A stretch of 16,437 bases of DNA from Cytophagaceae bacterium (GCA_947464365.1 CANHWS010000041.1:1-16437); one strand, 5' to 3'. Positions 6,813 to 15,422 are shown, counted from the stretch's first letter. Notes: generated from the sequence alone by a model not told the origin. Numbers and translations: made by a program.

Positions 6813-9449
6813 ATGACAGCGGCCGAAATCAGAAAGCAATATCTCGACTTTTTTGCCTCCAAAGGACACCAAATCGTTCAGAGTGCCCCTTTGGTGATCA
6901 AGAACGACCCTACGTTGATGTTCACGAATGCGGGGATGAACCAGTTTAAAGACTACTTTCTCGGCAACAAACAGGCCCCTTCCGCACGTGTAGCTGACAC
7001 ACAAAAATGCCTCAGGGTAAGTGGCAAACATAATGACCTTGAGGAGGTAGGCATGGATACCTACCACCATACTATGTTCGAGATGCTGGGCAATTGGTCG
7101 TTTGGAGACTACTTTAAAAAAGAGGCGCTTGAGTGGAGTTGGGAGCTTTTGACGGAAGTTTACAAACTACCTAAAGACCGGCTTTATGTTTCGGTATTTG
7201 GTGGTGACCCAAAGGAAAACTTAGCTGTCGATGAGGAGGCCAAGGCTATCTGGCTCAGGATGGTACCGGAAGACCACATCCTGCTTGGTAGCAAAAAGGA
7301 TAACTTTTGGGAAATGGGCGACGCTGGCCCATGCGGCCCGTGTAGCGAAATCCATATCGACCTAAGGCCACAGCACGAGGTGGATGCCATACCTGGGCGT
7401 GACTTGGTCAATAACGACCACCCACAGGTAGTCGAGATCTGGAACAATGTCTTCATGGAGTTCAACCGCTTGTCCGATGGTTCGTTGCAAAAGCTGCCAG
7501 CCCAACACGTAGATACTGGTATGGGCTTCGAGCGCCTCTGCATGGCTGTCCAGGGCAAAATGAGCAACTATGATACGGACGTTTTCCAGCCTACTATCCA
7601 GTTTATCTCAGCAGCAAGTGGCCATGTTTATACTGGCTCAATGTCCAAGACGGATATTGCGATGCGTGTCTTGGCAGATCATATACGCGCCATTGCCTTC
7701 ACGATTGCCGATGGGCAACTCCCGAGCAATAACAAAGCGGGTTATGTCATCCGCCGAATTTTGCGCCGAGCAGTCCGTTACTACTTCAACTTTTTGGGTT
7801 TCAAAGAGCCTTTCCTTTACAAACTAGTACCTGGGTTGGCCCAGCAGTTTGCTGAGGTCTTCCCGGAGCTTGCAGCCCAGCAGGACTTTGTCAGTCGGGT
7901 GATTGAGGAAGAGGAAATAGCCTTCCTTCGTACGCTCGAGACAGGCCTTAAACGCCTTGGTGCACTGATGGAGCAAGAGTCGGAAACCAAACTATTGCCT
8001 GGCCCTAGTGCTTTTGAGCTTTTTGACACCTTTGGATTTCCACTTGATCTTACCTCCCTGATCGCTCGCGAGAACGGCTATGGTGTGGACGAGGAAGGAT
8101 TCAAAGTCAGCATGCAGGCCCAGAAGGATCGCAGCCGTGCAGCTACTGCTACCGAAACTGGTGACTGGGTCTATCTGGCCCCCGCAGTGAGCAACTTGTT
8201 TGTCGGATATGACAAGCTAAAATGCTCGGCAACTGTGGTGCGTTACCGCAAGGTGCAGGCCAAGGGCAAGTCTTTGTATCAACTAGTGCTGGATCAGACG
8301 CCATTCTACGGCGAAAGTGGTGGTCAGGTTGGTGACACTGGCGAGCTTAAACTTGCAAATGGGCAGGTGATCAAGATCATTGACACCAAACGTGAAAACG
8401 ATCTCATAATCCACCTAACTGACAGCGACCTAGTGCCACATCTTACGGCCGAGGAAAACGAAGTTGAAGCTGTAGTGGATGCTACTTCTCGTCAGGCGAC
8501 CAGCAGCAATCACAGCGCTACGCATTTATTGCATGCAGCTCTAAAGCAAGTTCTTGGAAGCCATGTGAACCAAAAAGGTTCGTTGGTCAGCCCAGAGGTT
8601 TTACGCTTTGACTTTTCACATTTTACTAAGGTGGAAGCGGACGAAATCAAACAAATTGAGGCCATCGTGAACCAAAAAGTACGGCAGAACATTGCCCTTG
8701 AAGAGCAGCGCAATGTGGCCATCCAGGACGCTATCGATGCCGGGGCCACTGCCCTCTTTGGTGAAAAGTATGGTGACAAGGTCCGTGTCATAACCTTTGA
8801 GCGCGGATTCAGCACCGAGCTTTGTGGTGGTACCCATGTCAGCAGCACCGGGGCCATTGGTCTAGTCAAGGTAGTGGCCGAAAGCTCGGTGGCAGCTGGC
8901 GTAAGACGGATAGAGGCCCTTTCTGGTGCTGAGGCACTTGCGTATCTCAACCGCCAGAACGATGCCTTGACCGAGGTTAAAACCTTGCTAAGAACCAACA
9001 ATGACCCCATAAAAGCCTTAGAAAGTCTGCTGGCAGAGCGTGCAAATCTAACTTCGGAGTTGGAGTCCTTGAGGCACGAGAAGCTAGTGCAACTCAAACA
9101 AACCCTTAAAGGTCAGTTTGTGCAAAATGGTTCAATCAACACCCTTGTTGCCGAAGTATCTGTCCCTAGCGCCGAGGCACTTAAACAACTCTGTTTTGAT
9201 CTCAGGGCCGAAGTAGGTCAGGTCTATATTGTCTTGGCTGCTACCATCAATGATAAACCCAACCTTGCGGTTATGTTGTCTGACGAGGTAATCAGTAGTG
9301 CCGGCCTAGATGCTACTAAGTTGGTCAGGACCCTTGCTGCCCCAATCAAAGGCGGCGGCGGTGGTCAACCTTTCTTTGCAACTGCTGGTGGCAAAGAAAG
9401 TGCAGGCATCGCCGAAGCCCTCCGATTGGCTAAAGAAGTCTTGGCCTAG
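6813..9449 (+). CDS. alaS: Alanyl-tRNA synthetase
   Basis: Charges tRNA-Ala in the cytoplasm. At 878 residues it is full length. The class II catalytic core covers about residues 1-245, with LMFTNAGMNQFKDYFLG (35-51), the WEMGDAGPCGPCSEIH stretch (166-181) and motif 3 HVDTGMGFERL (232-242). A helical tRNA-recognition domain follows (about 246-450). The editing domain carries the zinc-binding HSATH (H567, H571) and CGGTH (C671, H675) motifs that clear Ser- and Gly-tRNA-Ala. The C-terminal C-Ala part includes a coiled-coil-like stretch at about 725-765 and the glycine-rich GGGGGQPFFATAGG near 847. The ATG at 6813 matches the usual N-terminus (TAAEIRKQYLDFFASKGH). No terminator separates it from ftsX, 46 bases downstream. 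Confidence 0.98.
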   Translation: MTAAEIRKQYLDFFASKGHQIVQSAPLVIKNDPTLMFTNAGMNQFKDYFLGNKQAPSARVADTQKCLRVSGKHNDLEEVGMDTYHHTMFEMLGNWSFGDYFKKEALEWSWELLTEVYKLPKDRLYVSVFGGDPKENLAVDEEAKAIWLRMVPEDHILLGSKKDNFWEMGDAGPCGPCSEIHIDLRPQHEVDAIPGRDLVNNDHPQVVEIWNNVFMEFNRLSDGSLQKLPAQHVDTGMGFERLCMAVQGKMSNYDTDVFQPTIQFISAASGHVYTGSMSKTDIAMRVLADHIRAIAFTIADGQLPSNNKAGYVIRRILRRAVRYYFNFLGFKEPFLYKLVPGLAQQFAEVFPELAAQQDFVSRVIEEEEIAFLRTLETGLKRLGALMEQESETKLLPGPSAFELFDTFGFPLDLTSLIARENGYGVDEEGFKVSMQAQKDRSRAATATETGDWVYLAPAVSNLFVGYDKLKCSATVVRYRKVQAKGKSLYQLVLDQTPFYGESGGQVGDTGELKLANGQVIKIIDTKRENDLIIHLTDSDLVPHLTAEENEVEAVVDATSRQATSSNHSATHLLHAALKQVLGSHVNQKGSLVSPEVLRFDFSHFTKVEADEIKQIEAIVNQKVRQNIALEEQRNVAIQDAIDAGATALFGEKYGDKVRVITFERGFSTELCGGTHVSSTGAIGLVKVVAESSVAAGVRRIEALSGAEALAYLNRQNDALTEVKTLLRTNNDPIKALESLLAERANLTSELESLRHEKLVQLKQTLKGQFVQNGSINTLVAEVSVPSAEALKQLCFDLRAEVGQVYIVLAATINDKPNLAVMLSDEVISSAGLDATKLVRTLAAPIKGGGGGQPFFATAGGKESAGIAEALRLAKEVLA

Positions 9450-9495
9450 ACCATCAGGTTTTGTCTATTGTTTAGTTTTAACCGCGATTGAGCAC

Positions 9496-10398
9496 ATGGC
9501 CCAAACACAGAAGCAGGTAAGTAAAAAGACAGTAGGTAGCTATCCTTTTTTTTCGGTAGTGATCAGCTTGGTGTTGGCCTTGTTTATCATAGGGCTTTTA
9601 GTCCTGACTGCACGCCAGAGCCAACGTTTGTTGTCGGCCATCAAGGCTAGGTTTCAGCTACAGGTTGTTCTAGACCAGAATGTTAGCCCCGCAGAAACGG
9701 ACAGCTTGAAATCGGTCTTGGCGGCCAAGCCCTGGATAGGACGCACGACAGAAGGCAACCAACCAGCGGTGCGCTTCATAAGTAAAGAGGCAGCTGCCAA
9801 GACCTTCATAGAAGAAACTGGCGAAGACTTTGCTGGCCTACTGGACGACAATCCGCTACATGATGCGTTTGAGGTGCGGTTAAGTCCCAACCATACGGAC
9901 AAATTAGCAGTTGAGGAAATCAGCAAAGGGCTGATGGGACTACCCCATGTCAAAGAGGTGGTCTATCAAGCTGACCTACTGGCCCTTATAAACAGCAACC
10001 TGACCAAGATAGGGCTTGTGTTGGCTGGGCTTATGTTTGTGCTGGTGATTGGCGTTGCATTGCTAATCAACAATACCATCCGGCTGGCAATGTTTAGCCA
10101 GCGGTTTTTGATCAGGAGTATGCAACTTGTAGGCGCCTCTGGGTGGTTCATAATTAAGCCCTTTGTGTGGCGGGCGTTGGTCCAGAGTACTGTTGCGTCC
10201 GTTGTAGCTTGGCTTTTACTTAGTTTATTGTTCCAGACAGGAGTTAGCCAGGTGCCAGAGCTTGCTGTGCTAAGCGAGCCATCAGACCTCGCAATTGTAG
10301 GGTTAGTGCAGCTAAGTGCAGGACTGCTTCTTGGGGCTGGCGGTGCGTTTTGGGCAGTCCGTCGCTTCCTCAATATGTCATTGGACCAGCTGTATTAG
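9496..10398 (+). CDS. ftsX: Cell division protein FtsX (permease-like ABC subunit)
   Basis: Membrane subunit that works with the ATPase FtsE to activate septal peptidoglycan hydrolases. The 300-residue protein has the FtsX layout: a short cytoplasmic N-terminus, one helix at about 18-38, a periplasmic domain of about 130 residues (with LLDDNPLHDAFEVRL and a VKEVVYQ-type segment), then three helices near the C-terminus (about 172-195, 230-250 and 265-290), with the conserved NNTIRLAMFSQRFLIRSMQLVGAS loop between helices 2 and 3. The frame is open well into alaS, but the ATG at 9496 gives the normal N-terminus and leaves a 46-base gap. ftsE is not in the window. Followed by DUF3098, uppP and truB, an arrangement I know from Bacteroidota. 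Confidence 0.93.
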   Translation: MAQTQKQVSKKTVGSYPFFSVVISLVLALFIIGLLVLTARQSQRLLSAIKARFQLQVVLDQNVSPAETDSLKSVLAAKPWIGRTTEGNQPAVRFISKEAAAKTFIEETGEDFAGLLDDNPLHDAFEVRLSPNHTDKLAVEEISKGLMGLPHVKEVVYQADLLALINSNLTKIGLVLAGLMFVLVIGVALLINNTIRLAMFSQRFLIRSMQLVGASGWFIIKPFVWRALVQSTVASVVAWLLLSLLFQTGVSQVPELAVLSEPSDLAIVGLVQLSAGLLLGAGGAFWAVRRFLNMSLDQLY

Positions 10399-10450
10399 CC
10401 TCTGTACCAGTTGGACAACCGAACTTAACATCACTTTAGGAACGGCGAAC

Positions 10451-10482
10451 TTGCAGAAGGCCGCAATGTTATGCTAGCTTTG
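10451..10482 (+). promoter_or_regulatory. Bacteroidota-type promoter for the DUF3098 gene
   Basis: TTG (10451-10453), a 21-base spacer, then TAGCTTTG (10475-10482), a full match to TAnnTTTG. Transcription would start about 20 bases before the ATG at 10508. This implies that the DUF3098-uppP-truB genes can be expressed apart from ftsX. Confidence 0.7.
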
Positions 10483-10507
10483 CAGTCACAAAAAGTATTT
10501 TCGAGAC

Positions 10508-10747
10508 ATGGACTTTACGAGAGAGAACAAGAAGGCAACACATTCGCAAGGGCTTGTGTTCAACAAGGTCAACTTCGGCATTATGCTGGCAGGAGTAGCG
10601 CTTTTGGTGCTTGGCTTTGTAGTGATGTCGCTGGAGACCGCAGAATATGGCTTTGGACCATCTGGACTTACAGTAGGTCCTATATTACTCCTTTTAGGAT
10701 TTTTGGTCCAGTTTGTAGCCATACTCTACAAGCGCAAGGAAGACTAA
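10508..10747 (+). CDS. DUF3098 family small membrane protein
   Basis: A 79-residue protein of a Bacteroidota-specific family of unknown function. A charged N-terminus of about 20 residues is followed by two helices (about 22-41 and 54-74) joined by a short loop, YGFGPSGLTVGP, and a C-terminal KRKED. Both ends are predicted to face the cytoplasm. The FNKVNFGIMLAGV start of the first helix and the G-rich second helix are what I recognise from the family. It lies between ftsX and uppP, which suggests, but does not prove, a role linked to division or lipid-carrier recycling. It has a good promoter of its own. Confidence 0.88.
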   Translation: MDFTRENKKATHSQGLVFNKVNFGIMLAGVALLVLGFVVMSLETAEYGFGPSGLTVGPILLLLGFLVQFVAILYKRKED

Positions 10748-10815
10748 GTTTGCCATGCTGATATTGCCGACACCATTCCAGCGATGCTAGTCTTGAATTG
10801 GGCATGAGCTTGAAC

Positions 10816-10823
10816 TTAGTTTG
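10816..10823 (+). promoter_or_regulatory. Possible secondary promoter for uppP-truB
   Basis: TTAGTTTG differs from TAnnTTTG at one position and has TTG (10793-10795) 20 bases upstream. It would give a leader of about 150 bases before uppP. A full TAAGTTTG also occurs at 10745-10752 over the DUF3098 stop codon, but it lacks a well-spaced TTG. Confidence 0.3.
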
Positions 10824-10925
10824 CAGACCATATTGGACTTGAACGTCTGCTCAGATTGCTTTCCTCACTCCACATTAATTTCTAGCCCTGCTCTTTGCCT
10901 AGTGTGTTCCACTACGGTAAGATTC

Positions 10926-10945
10926 CAACCTTGTAGTCAAGGTTG
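10926..10945. repeat. Perfect inverted repeat in the uppP leader
   Basis: CAACCTTG (10926-10933) and CAAGGTTG (10938-10945) form an 8-base-pair stem with a TAGT tetraloop, 36 bases before the uppP ATG. There is no T tract, so it is not a terminator. It may be an operator or an RNA hairpin affecting stability or translation. Confidence 0.6.
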
Positions 10946-10981
10946 AAGTAGTAGGTGCTAGCGTCCATTCCTGATATTGAT

Positions 10982-11764
10982 ATGAGTATTTGGCAAGCCA
11001 TTATCTTGGCAATCATCGAGGGCCTAACCGAATTTTTGCCAGTGAGCAGCACTGGCCACATGGTTTTGGCCGAGGCCGTCATGGGTATCAAACCAGACGA
11101 GTTTACTAAGATGTTCACAGTTGTGCTCAACTTCGGTGCTATTCTATCTGTACTTGTCCTTTACTTCAAGCGCTTCTTCAAGTCATTTAAGTTCTATTTC
11201 CAGCTGCTAGTGGCCTTTATTCCCACTATGGTGCTGGGTTTATTGCTGGACGACTACATCGAAATGGTCCTTGGTAGCCCGATTACTGTCGCCATCAACT
11301 TGGTGCTCGGTGGGATCGTTCTACTTTTTGTCGACTCCCAATTCCGGAATGCAAATGGCAACGAGGAAGACATTTCCTACAAAAAGTCTGCGATGATTGG
11401 GTTCTTCCAGTCGCTCGCGATGTTCCCAGGTGTTTCGCGCTCAGCTGCGACCATCATTGGTGGTCAATTGCAAGGCCTCAACAGGAAAACTGCTGCTGAA
11501 TTTTCGTTTTTCTTGGCTGTGCCGACCATGTTTGCCGCTTCAGCCTACAAGGTCTTGAAGGGATATGAGGTCTTGACACCAGCCCACATTCCCGTGATAG
11601 TTATCGGTAATATCGTGGCCTTGATCGTGGCCTTGCTATCGATCAAGTTTTTCATCAACTACCTGACCAAATATGGTTTCAAGATCTTTGGCTATTACCG
11701 CATCGTCCTTGGGTTGGTTTTCATTGGGGCCTACTTATTCGGAATAGAGTTGACGATTGATTAA
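10982..11764 (+). CDS. uppP: Undecaprenyl-diphosphatase UppP/BacA
   Basis: Polytopic inner-membrane enzyme that removes one phosphate from undecaprenyl pyrophosphate, regenerating the lipid carrier for peptidoglycan and other surface polymers; also known for bacitracin resistance. The 260-residue protein carries both family motifs: EGLTEFLPVSSTGH (residues 13-26) and the phosphatase-like PGVSRSAAT (149-157). The ATG at 10982 fits the standard N-terminus (MSIWQAIILAIIEG); a GTG at 10955 would add nine unneeded residues. A strong inverted repeat lies in its leader. truB starts 53 bases downstream with no terminator between, so the two are probably co-transcribed. Confidence 0.97.
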   Translation: MSIWQAIILAIIEGLTEFLPVSSTGHMVLAEAVMGIKPDEFTKMFTVVLNFGAILSVLVLYFKRFFKSFKFYFQLLVAFIPTMVLGLLLDDYIEMVLGSPITVAINLVLGGIVLLFVDSQFRNANGNEEDISYKKSAMIGFFQSLAMFPGVSRSAATIIGGQLQGLNRKTAAEFSFFLAVPTMFAASAYKVLKGYEVLTPAHIPVIVIGNIVALIVALLSIKFFINYLTKYGFKIFGYYRIVLGLVFIGAYLFGIELTID

Positions 11765-11817
11765 GGGACAACCCTACGGTGGCAACCGCCTAGGCCACAC
11801 CAAACCACACCAACATC

Positions 11818-12543
11818 ATGCTTGACGAAATTGACCTCGAAGGGGGGAACATATTCATTGTTGATAAGCCGTTGGGTTGGACCAGCTTTGATGCTGTCAA
11901 GAAGATACGGAATGCACTCAGGATCAAGCGAGTCGGGCATGCTGGCACCCTTGACCCATTAGCCACGGGCATACTGATTGTTTGCTCGGGCCGCAAAACC
12001 AAAATGGTTGATCAGTTGATGGCCTCAGTAAAGGAGTACAAGGGTACCCTCAAACTGGGTGAGACTACCCCCAGCTTCGATGCTGAAACCGATCCTGACC
12101 AGACCTACCCTACTGACCACATCCGGATGGAAGATTTGGTCTTGGCCACCAAGCAGTTCTTAGGGCCGATTAGCCAGATCCCCCCCATTTACTCTGCCAT
12201 TACAGTGAACGGACAGCGGCTATACAAACTAGCACGCGAAGGATCTGACTATGTCCCGGAACCACGTCAGGTGGAAATTTTTGATTTCCTGATCACCGCA
12301 GTGCGCTTTCCATTTGTGAACTTTACGGTCCGCTGCAGCAAGGGGACTTATATCAGAAGCCTTGCCAATGATTTTGGCAAAGCAGTCGGAAGCGGTGCTT
12401 ATCTCACAGCTTTGAGACGTACTAGCAGTGGCGACTATAAAATTAGTGACGCGACGAGCATGGATAGCATCATTGCACACATAAAGCTCAGCAAAGAAAA
12501 GCTGACCAACCAACCGACAGTTGATTTGGTGGTTGAAGGCTAA
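11818..12543 (+). CDS. truB: tRNA pseudouridine(55) synthase TruB
   Basis: Converts U55 of the tRNA T-loop to pseudouridine. The 241-residue protein shows the catalytic signature GHAGTLDPLATG (residues 40-51) with nucleophile Asp46, the preceding VDKPLGWTSFDAV (15-27), the IPPIYSAITVNGQRLYKLAREG substrate-binding segment and the KGTYIRSLANDFG motif. It is somewhat shorter than the E. coli enzyme, with no large C-terminal extension, which is common in this phylum. The ATG at 11818 is the only sensible start. It closes the ftsX-DUF3098-uppP-truB run; no obvious terminator follows before the citrate synthase promoter. Confidence 0.96.
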   Translation: MLDEIDLEGGNIFIVDKPLGWTSFDAVKKIRNALRIKRVGHAGTLDPLATGILIVCSGRKTKMVDQLMASVKEYKGTLKLGETTPSFDAETDPDQTYPTDHIRMEDLVLATKQFLGPISQIPPIYSAITVNGQRLYKLAREGSDYVPEPRQVEIFDFLITAVRFPFVNFTVRCSKGTYIRSLANDFGKAVGSGAYLTALRRTSSGDYKISDATSMDSIIAHIKLSKEKLTNQPTVDLVVEG

Positions 12544-12582
12544 ACATTGCTTTTGAGAAGGTAGTTGTTGATTTTGTCGCCA

Positions 12583-12617
12583 TTTGTTTTTTAGTGTGGC
12601 ATATAACCCTATTTTTG
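12583..12617 (+). promoter_or_regulatory. Bacteroidota-type promoter of the citrate synthase gene
   Basis: TTTG (12583-12586), a 23-base spacer and TATTTTTG (12610-12617), a full match to TAnnTTTG. Transcription would begin about 35-40 bases before the ATG at 12660. Confidence 0.65.
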
Positions 12618-12659
12618 CGGGCCGACTAACAAGGTCTGTATCACTGATAACCTCGAGAC

Positions 12660-13937
12660 ATGGCTAACCAAGCTACGCTGAAGTACAACGACCAATCTTA
12701 CGAACTGCCTGTAGTAGTAGGCACCGAAAACGAGCTAGCACTAGATATTAGCACCCTGCGTGATAAGTCTGGTTTCATCACACTAGACTCTGGATACAAA
12801 AACACAGGTGCTACCAAAAGTGCCATCACTTTTCTGGATGGTGAACTAGGTGTTTTGCGCTATCGTGGCTACCCCATTGACCAACTAGCAGAGAAAAGCA
12901 CCTTCACCGAGGTCATCTACTTGTTGTTGTATGGCAGCCTACCTACCAGTACCGAATTGTCTGCTTTCGAGGCAAAACTAGCTGCCAATGTCGAGGTGCC
13001 GGCCCAGCTAGCCAAAATGCTTGATGCCTTCCCTGCTGATGCCCACCCAATGGCCGTCATCAGCAGTCTAACCACCTCCCTATCTGCCTATTATGGTGCT
13101 GAAGGTGATTTCAGCAAAGAAGGTGTTGATAAAGTTGCAATCCAGCTACTAGCCAAGTTGCCCACGCTATCTTCATGGGCTTTGCGTGGCTTGGCCGGCA
13201 AACAGCTCAATGTGGCAAACCCTAGCCTAGACTACACCAGCAACCTGCTGTCGTTGTTCTTTGCCGAGGACTCAAATTACAAGCCAGACCCTACGATTGT
13301 CCAAGCACTCAATACGCTTTTGATCCTACATGCCGATCATGAGCAAAACTGCAGCGCTAGCACTGTCCGGATGGTTGGCAGTAGTCGTGCTAATTTGTTT
13401 GCTAGTGTTTCGGCTGGCATTTCTGCACTCTGGGGCCCACTGCATGGTGGTGCTAACCAAGAAGTGATCGAGATGTTAGAGGCCATTAAGGCAGATGGTG
13501 GTGACACCATGAAATACATCAACAAAGCCAAGGACAAGAATGATGGTTTCCGCCTGATGGGCTTTGGCCACCGTGTTTATAAAAACTTCGACCCACGCGC
13601 CCGCATCATAAAGGCGGCGTGTGACAACATTTTGTCAAAACTAGGCGTATCGGACCCTGTGCTTAAGATTGCAAAGGAACTGGAAGAGGCAGCACTCAAC
13701 GATCCTTACTTCGTTGAACGCAAGCTGTACCCTAACGTTGACTTCTATTCTGGCATCATCTACCGTGCATTGGGCATCCCTGTCAATATGTTCACCGTGA
13801 TGTTTGCCCTAGGTCGTCTCCCAGGCTGGATCTCACAATGGAAAGAAATGATCGAAGGCAAAGAGCCAATCGGTCGTCCTCGTCAGGTCTATGTCGGCGC
13901 GCTTGAGCGTGACTATGTCGCTATCGGAGACCGCTAG
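12660..13937 (+). CDS. gltA: Citrate synthase
   Basis: Condenses acetyl-CoA with oxaloacetate to open the TCA cycle. At 425 residues it has the length of the type II (Gram-negative) enzymes and retains their N-terminal beta-rich extension (about 1-50: ATLKYNDQSYELPVVVGTEN... ALDISTLRDKSGFITLDSGY). Catalytic residues are all present: His262 in LHGGANQEV, His304 in GFGHRVYKNFDPRARI and Asp361 in YPNVDFYSG. The LHADHEQNCS segment (223-232) and the C-terminal GRLPGWISQWKEM... RPRQVYVG are also typical. Type II enzymes are often hexameric and NADH-sensitive; the sequence alone does not show whether this one is. Monocistronic, with its own promoter and a strong terminator. Confidence 0.97.
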   Translation: MANQATLKYNDQSYELPVVVGTENELALDISTLRDKSGFITLDSGYKNTGATKSAITFLDGELGVLRYRGYPIDQLAEKSTFTEVIYLLLYGSLPTSTELSAFEAKLAANVEVPAQLAKMLDAFPADAHPMAVISSLTTSLSAYYGAEGDFSKEGVDKVAIQLLAKLPTLSSWALRGLAGKQLNVANPSLDYTSNLLSLFFAEDSNYKPDPTIVQALNTLLILHADHEQNCSASTVRMVGSSRANLFASVSAGISALWGPLHGGANQEVIEMLEAIKADGGDTMKYINKAKDKNDGFRLMGFGHRVYKNFDPRARIIKAACDNILSKLGVSDPVLKIAKELEEAALNDPYFVERKLYPNVDFYSGIIYRALGIPVNMFTVMFALGRLPGWISQWKEMIEGKEPIGRPRQVYVGALERDYVAIGDR

Positions 13938-13960
13938 TTTTTAGCTCATAATATATTAAG

Positions 13961-13999
13961 AAGGCCCCAATCGCATAGTTGTGATTGGGGCCTTGCTAT
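13961..13999 (+). terminator. Terminator between convergent gltA and lysC, possibly bidirectional
   Basis: AAGGCCCCAATC (13961-13972) pairs perfectly with GATTGGGGCCTT (13983-13994), a 12-base-pair stem with a 10-base loop. T-rich sequence follows on the plus strand (GCTATTTTA) and A/T-rich sequence on the minus side. It is the only strong terminator in the 113-base gap, so both genes may use it. A 14-base perfect palindrome, AGCTATTAATAGCT (14018-14031), lies nearby. Confidence 0.85.
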
Positions 14000-14050
14000 T
14001 TTAGGGCAATATTTTTGAGCTATTAATAGCTTAGGGGCACATGTCCAGCT

Positions 14051-15307
14051 TTAGATCAAGACCTGTAGCGCACGATCTGTCCGCTGGCTGAGCCTTGGCA
14101 TTTTGCCTGCCAACAAGGTGGCTTCGACTGCTGGTGTCGGGAACAATAGGGTTAATAAGGTCAGTCCGTGGCTGTCAGCGTAGGTAAGTTCTGCAGGCAG
14201 ACTGGTTTTCAACTTTGCTACTTTGCGTTCATCGTCATCAACGGCTAGCTGCAAGCTGATGGCTGTGACCTGTAACAAGTTGACTTTGATGTTGAGCCTC
14301 GATAGGGTTTCAAGCACTGTTACCAGATATTGCTCGGCGATGAAACCATAGTCTTTTGTGCTTAGCTCAATAAACCGCTGATTCGGCTTCTGAATGATGG
14401 AGGTGGCAAGGTCTTGTTTGCGCTCAGTGTCAATAGTGGTGCCTTCGGCCTCGGGCAAGATAAAACTCCGGACCAATAGCGGGATCTGTTTTGTAGCCAA
14501 TGGTCTGATGGTTTTTGGGTGAATGACAGTGGCACCATAGTAGGTCATTTCGACTGCATCCGCATAGCTGAGGTGAGTATAAAGGGATGCCTGCTCAAAT
14601 TTTTTGGGGTCGGCAGATAGAACACCAGGAACGTCTTTCCAGATCGTGAGCGACTCAGCATCAAGGCAATGAGCGAAAATGGCGGCTGTAAAGTCCGATC
14701 CCTCGCGCCCAAGGGTGCTGGTTTTTCCATCCAAGGTACCACCTATGAAGCCTTGTGTTACCACTACATGATTCTGGAGCAGAGAGGCAACCTCGGTACT
14801 GATGATTTTTTGTGTCCAACGCCAGTCAATTTTGCCTTCGCGCCAGGTAGAGTCAGTCTGGATATATTGCCTGGCATCTAGCCAGATGGCATCAGCGTCG
14901 ATGGTCCGAAGATAGTGGGCTACGATATGGGTGCTGATGATCTCGCCAAAGCTGATGATCTGATCATACCCTTCGTCATAAGCCTCAGTGCGAGACTGTC
15001 GCTCTAAGGTTGCTGTAAGCCGATCAAATAACCGAGGCATCAGGTCATAAATAGGTGCCTCGGCATCGGGAAATAAGCTAACTGTTATTAGTTGGTGGAA
15101 GTCGTAGAGATTGGTAATGAGCTGTTTATACTCACCACCCTTTATATAGGTGTTATAAATTACCTCCAGCGCATTAGTAGTCTTGCCCATTGCAGAGACA
15201 ACAACCAGCAGCTCGTGCTGGATGCCATGTTGGTAAACGATTTGAGCCATGTTGCGCACGGCCTCTGCATCCTTAACGGATGCCCCCCCGAATTTGAAAA
15301 CTCTCAT
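14051..15307 (-). CDS. lysC: Aspartate kinase
   Basis: Phosphorylates aspartate, the first step towards lysine, threonine and methionine. The 418-residue protein begins with the amino-acid kinase signature KFGGASVKDAE (residues 5-15) and VVVSAMGKTTN (35-45), and continues with SFGEIIS (119-125), the TLGREGSDFTAA nucleotide-binding loop (198-209), DVPGVLSADP (225-234) and YYGATVIHPKT (257-267). The remaining C-terminal 140 or so residues correspond to ACT regulatory domains, suggesting feedback control by an end product. There is no homoserine dehydrogenase fusion. The ATG at 15307 is chosen because it directly precedes the kinase motif; an in-frame ATG at 15379 would add 24 residues of unrelated sequence. 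It lies downstream of metX but beyond a terminator. Confidence 0.93.
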   Translation of the reverse strand: MRVFKFGGASVKDAEAVRNMAQIVYQHGIQHELLVVVSAMGKTTNALEVIYNTYIKGGEYKQLITNLYDFHQLITVSLFPDAEAPIYDLMPRLFDRLTATLERQSRTEAYDEGYDQIISFGEIISTHIVAHYLRTIDADAIWLDARQYIQTDSTWREGKIDWRWTQKIISTEVASLLQNHVVVTQGFIGGTLDGKTSTLGREGSDFTAAIFAHCLDAESLTIWKDVPGVLSADPKKFEQASLYTHLSYADAVEMTYYGATVIHPKTIRPLATKQIPLLVRSFILPEAEGTTIDTERKQDLATSIIQKPNQRFIELSTKDYGFIAEQYLVTVLETLSRLNIKVNLLQVTAISLQLAVDDDERKVAKLKTSLPAELTYADSHGLTLLTLLFPTPAVEATLLAGKMPRLSQRTDRALQVLI

Positions 15308-15323
15308 TGTGATGTTAACGATG

Positions 15324-15339
15324 GTGCCAAGACTGGCAC
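15324..15339. repeat. Inverted repeat just upstream of lysC
   Basis: GTGCCA (15324-15329) and TGGCAC (15334-15339) form a perfect 6-base-pair stem with a 4-base loop, ending 16 bases before the lysC ATG on the minus strand. No T tract follows. It could be a small operator or a leader hairpin. Confidence 0.45.
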
Positions 15340-15422
15340 AACTAAGTGCAAAAAATGGAACATCTGCCTTGCCGTCCAAATATTGGATCAGATAGATGAA
15401 GTGCCGTTAGGTCCTTGGTATC

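Noticed and set aside
8510..9097. Long minus-strand open frame inside alaS
   Set aside because: It lies antisense to the conserved editing domain, is rich in Ser, Ala and Arg, and has no promoter or domain; a shadow of a real gene.
9310..9495. Longer ftsX overlapping the end of alaS
   Set aside because: The extra residues are an out-of-frame translation of alaS, and FtsX has its normal length from 9496.
14018..14031. 14-base palindrome AGCTATTAATAGCT as a regulatory operator
   Set aside because: It lies between the ends of two convergent genes rather than at a promoter, and short A/T-rich palindromes arise easily by chance.
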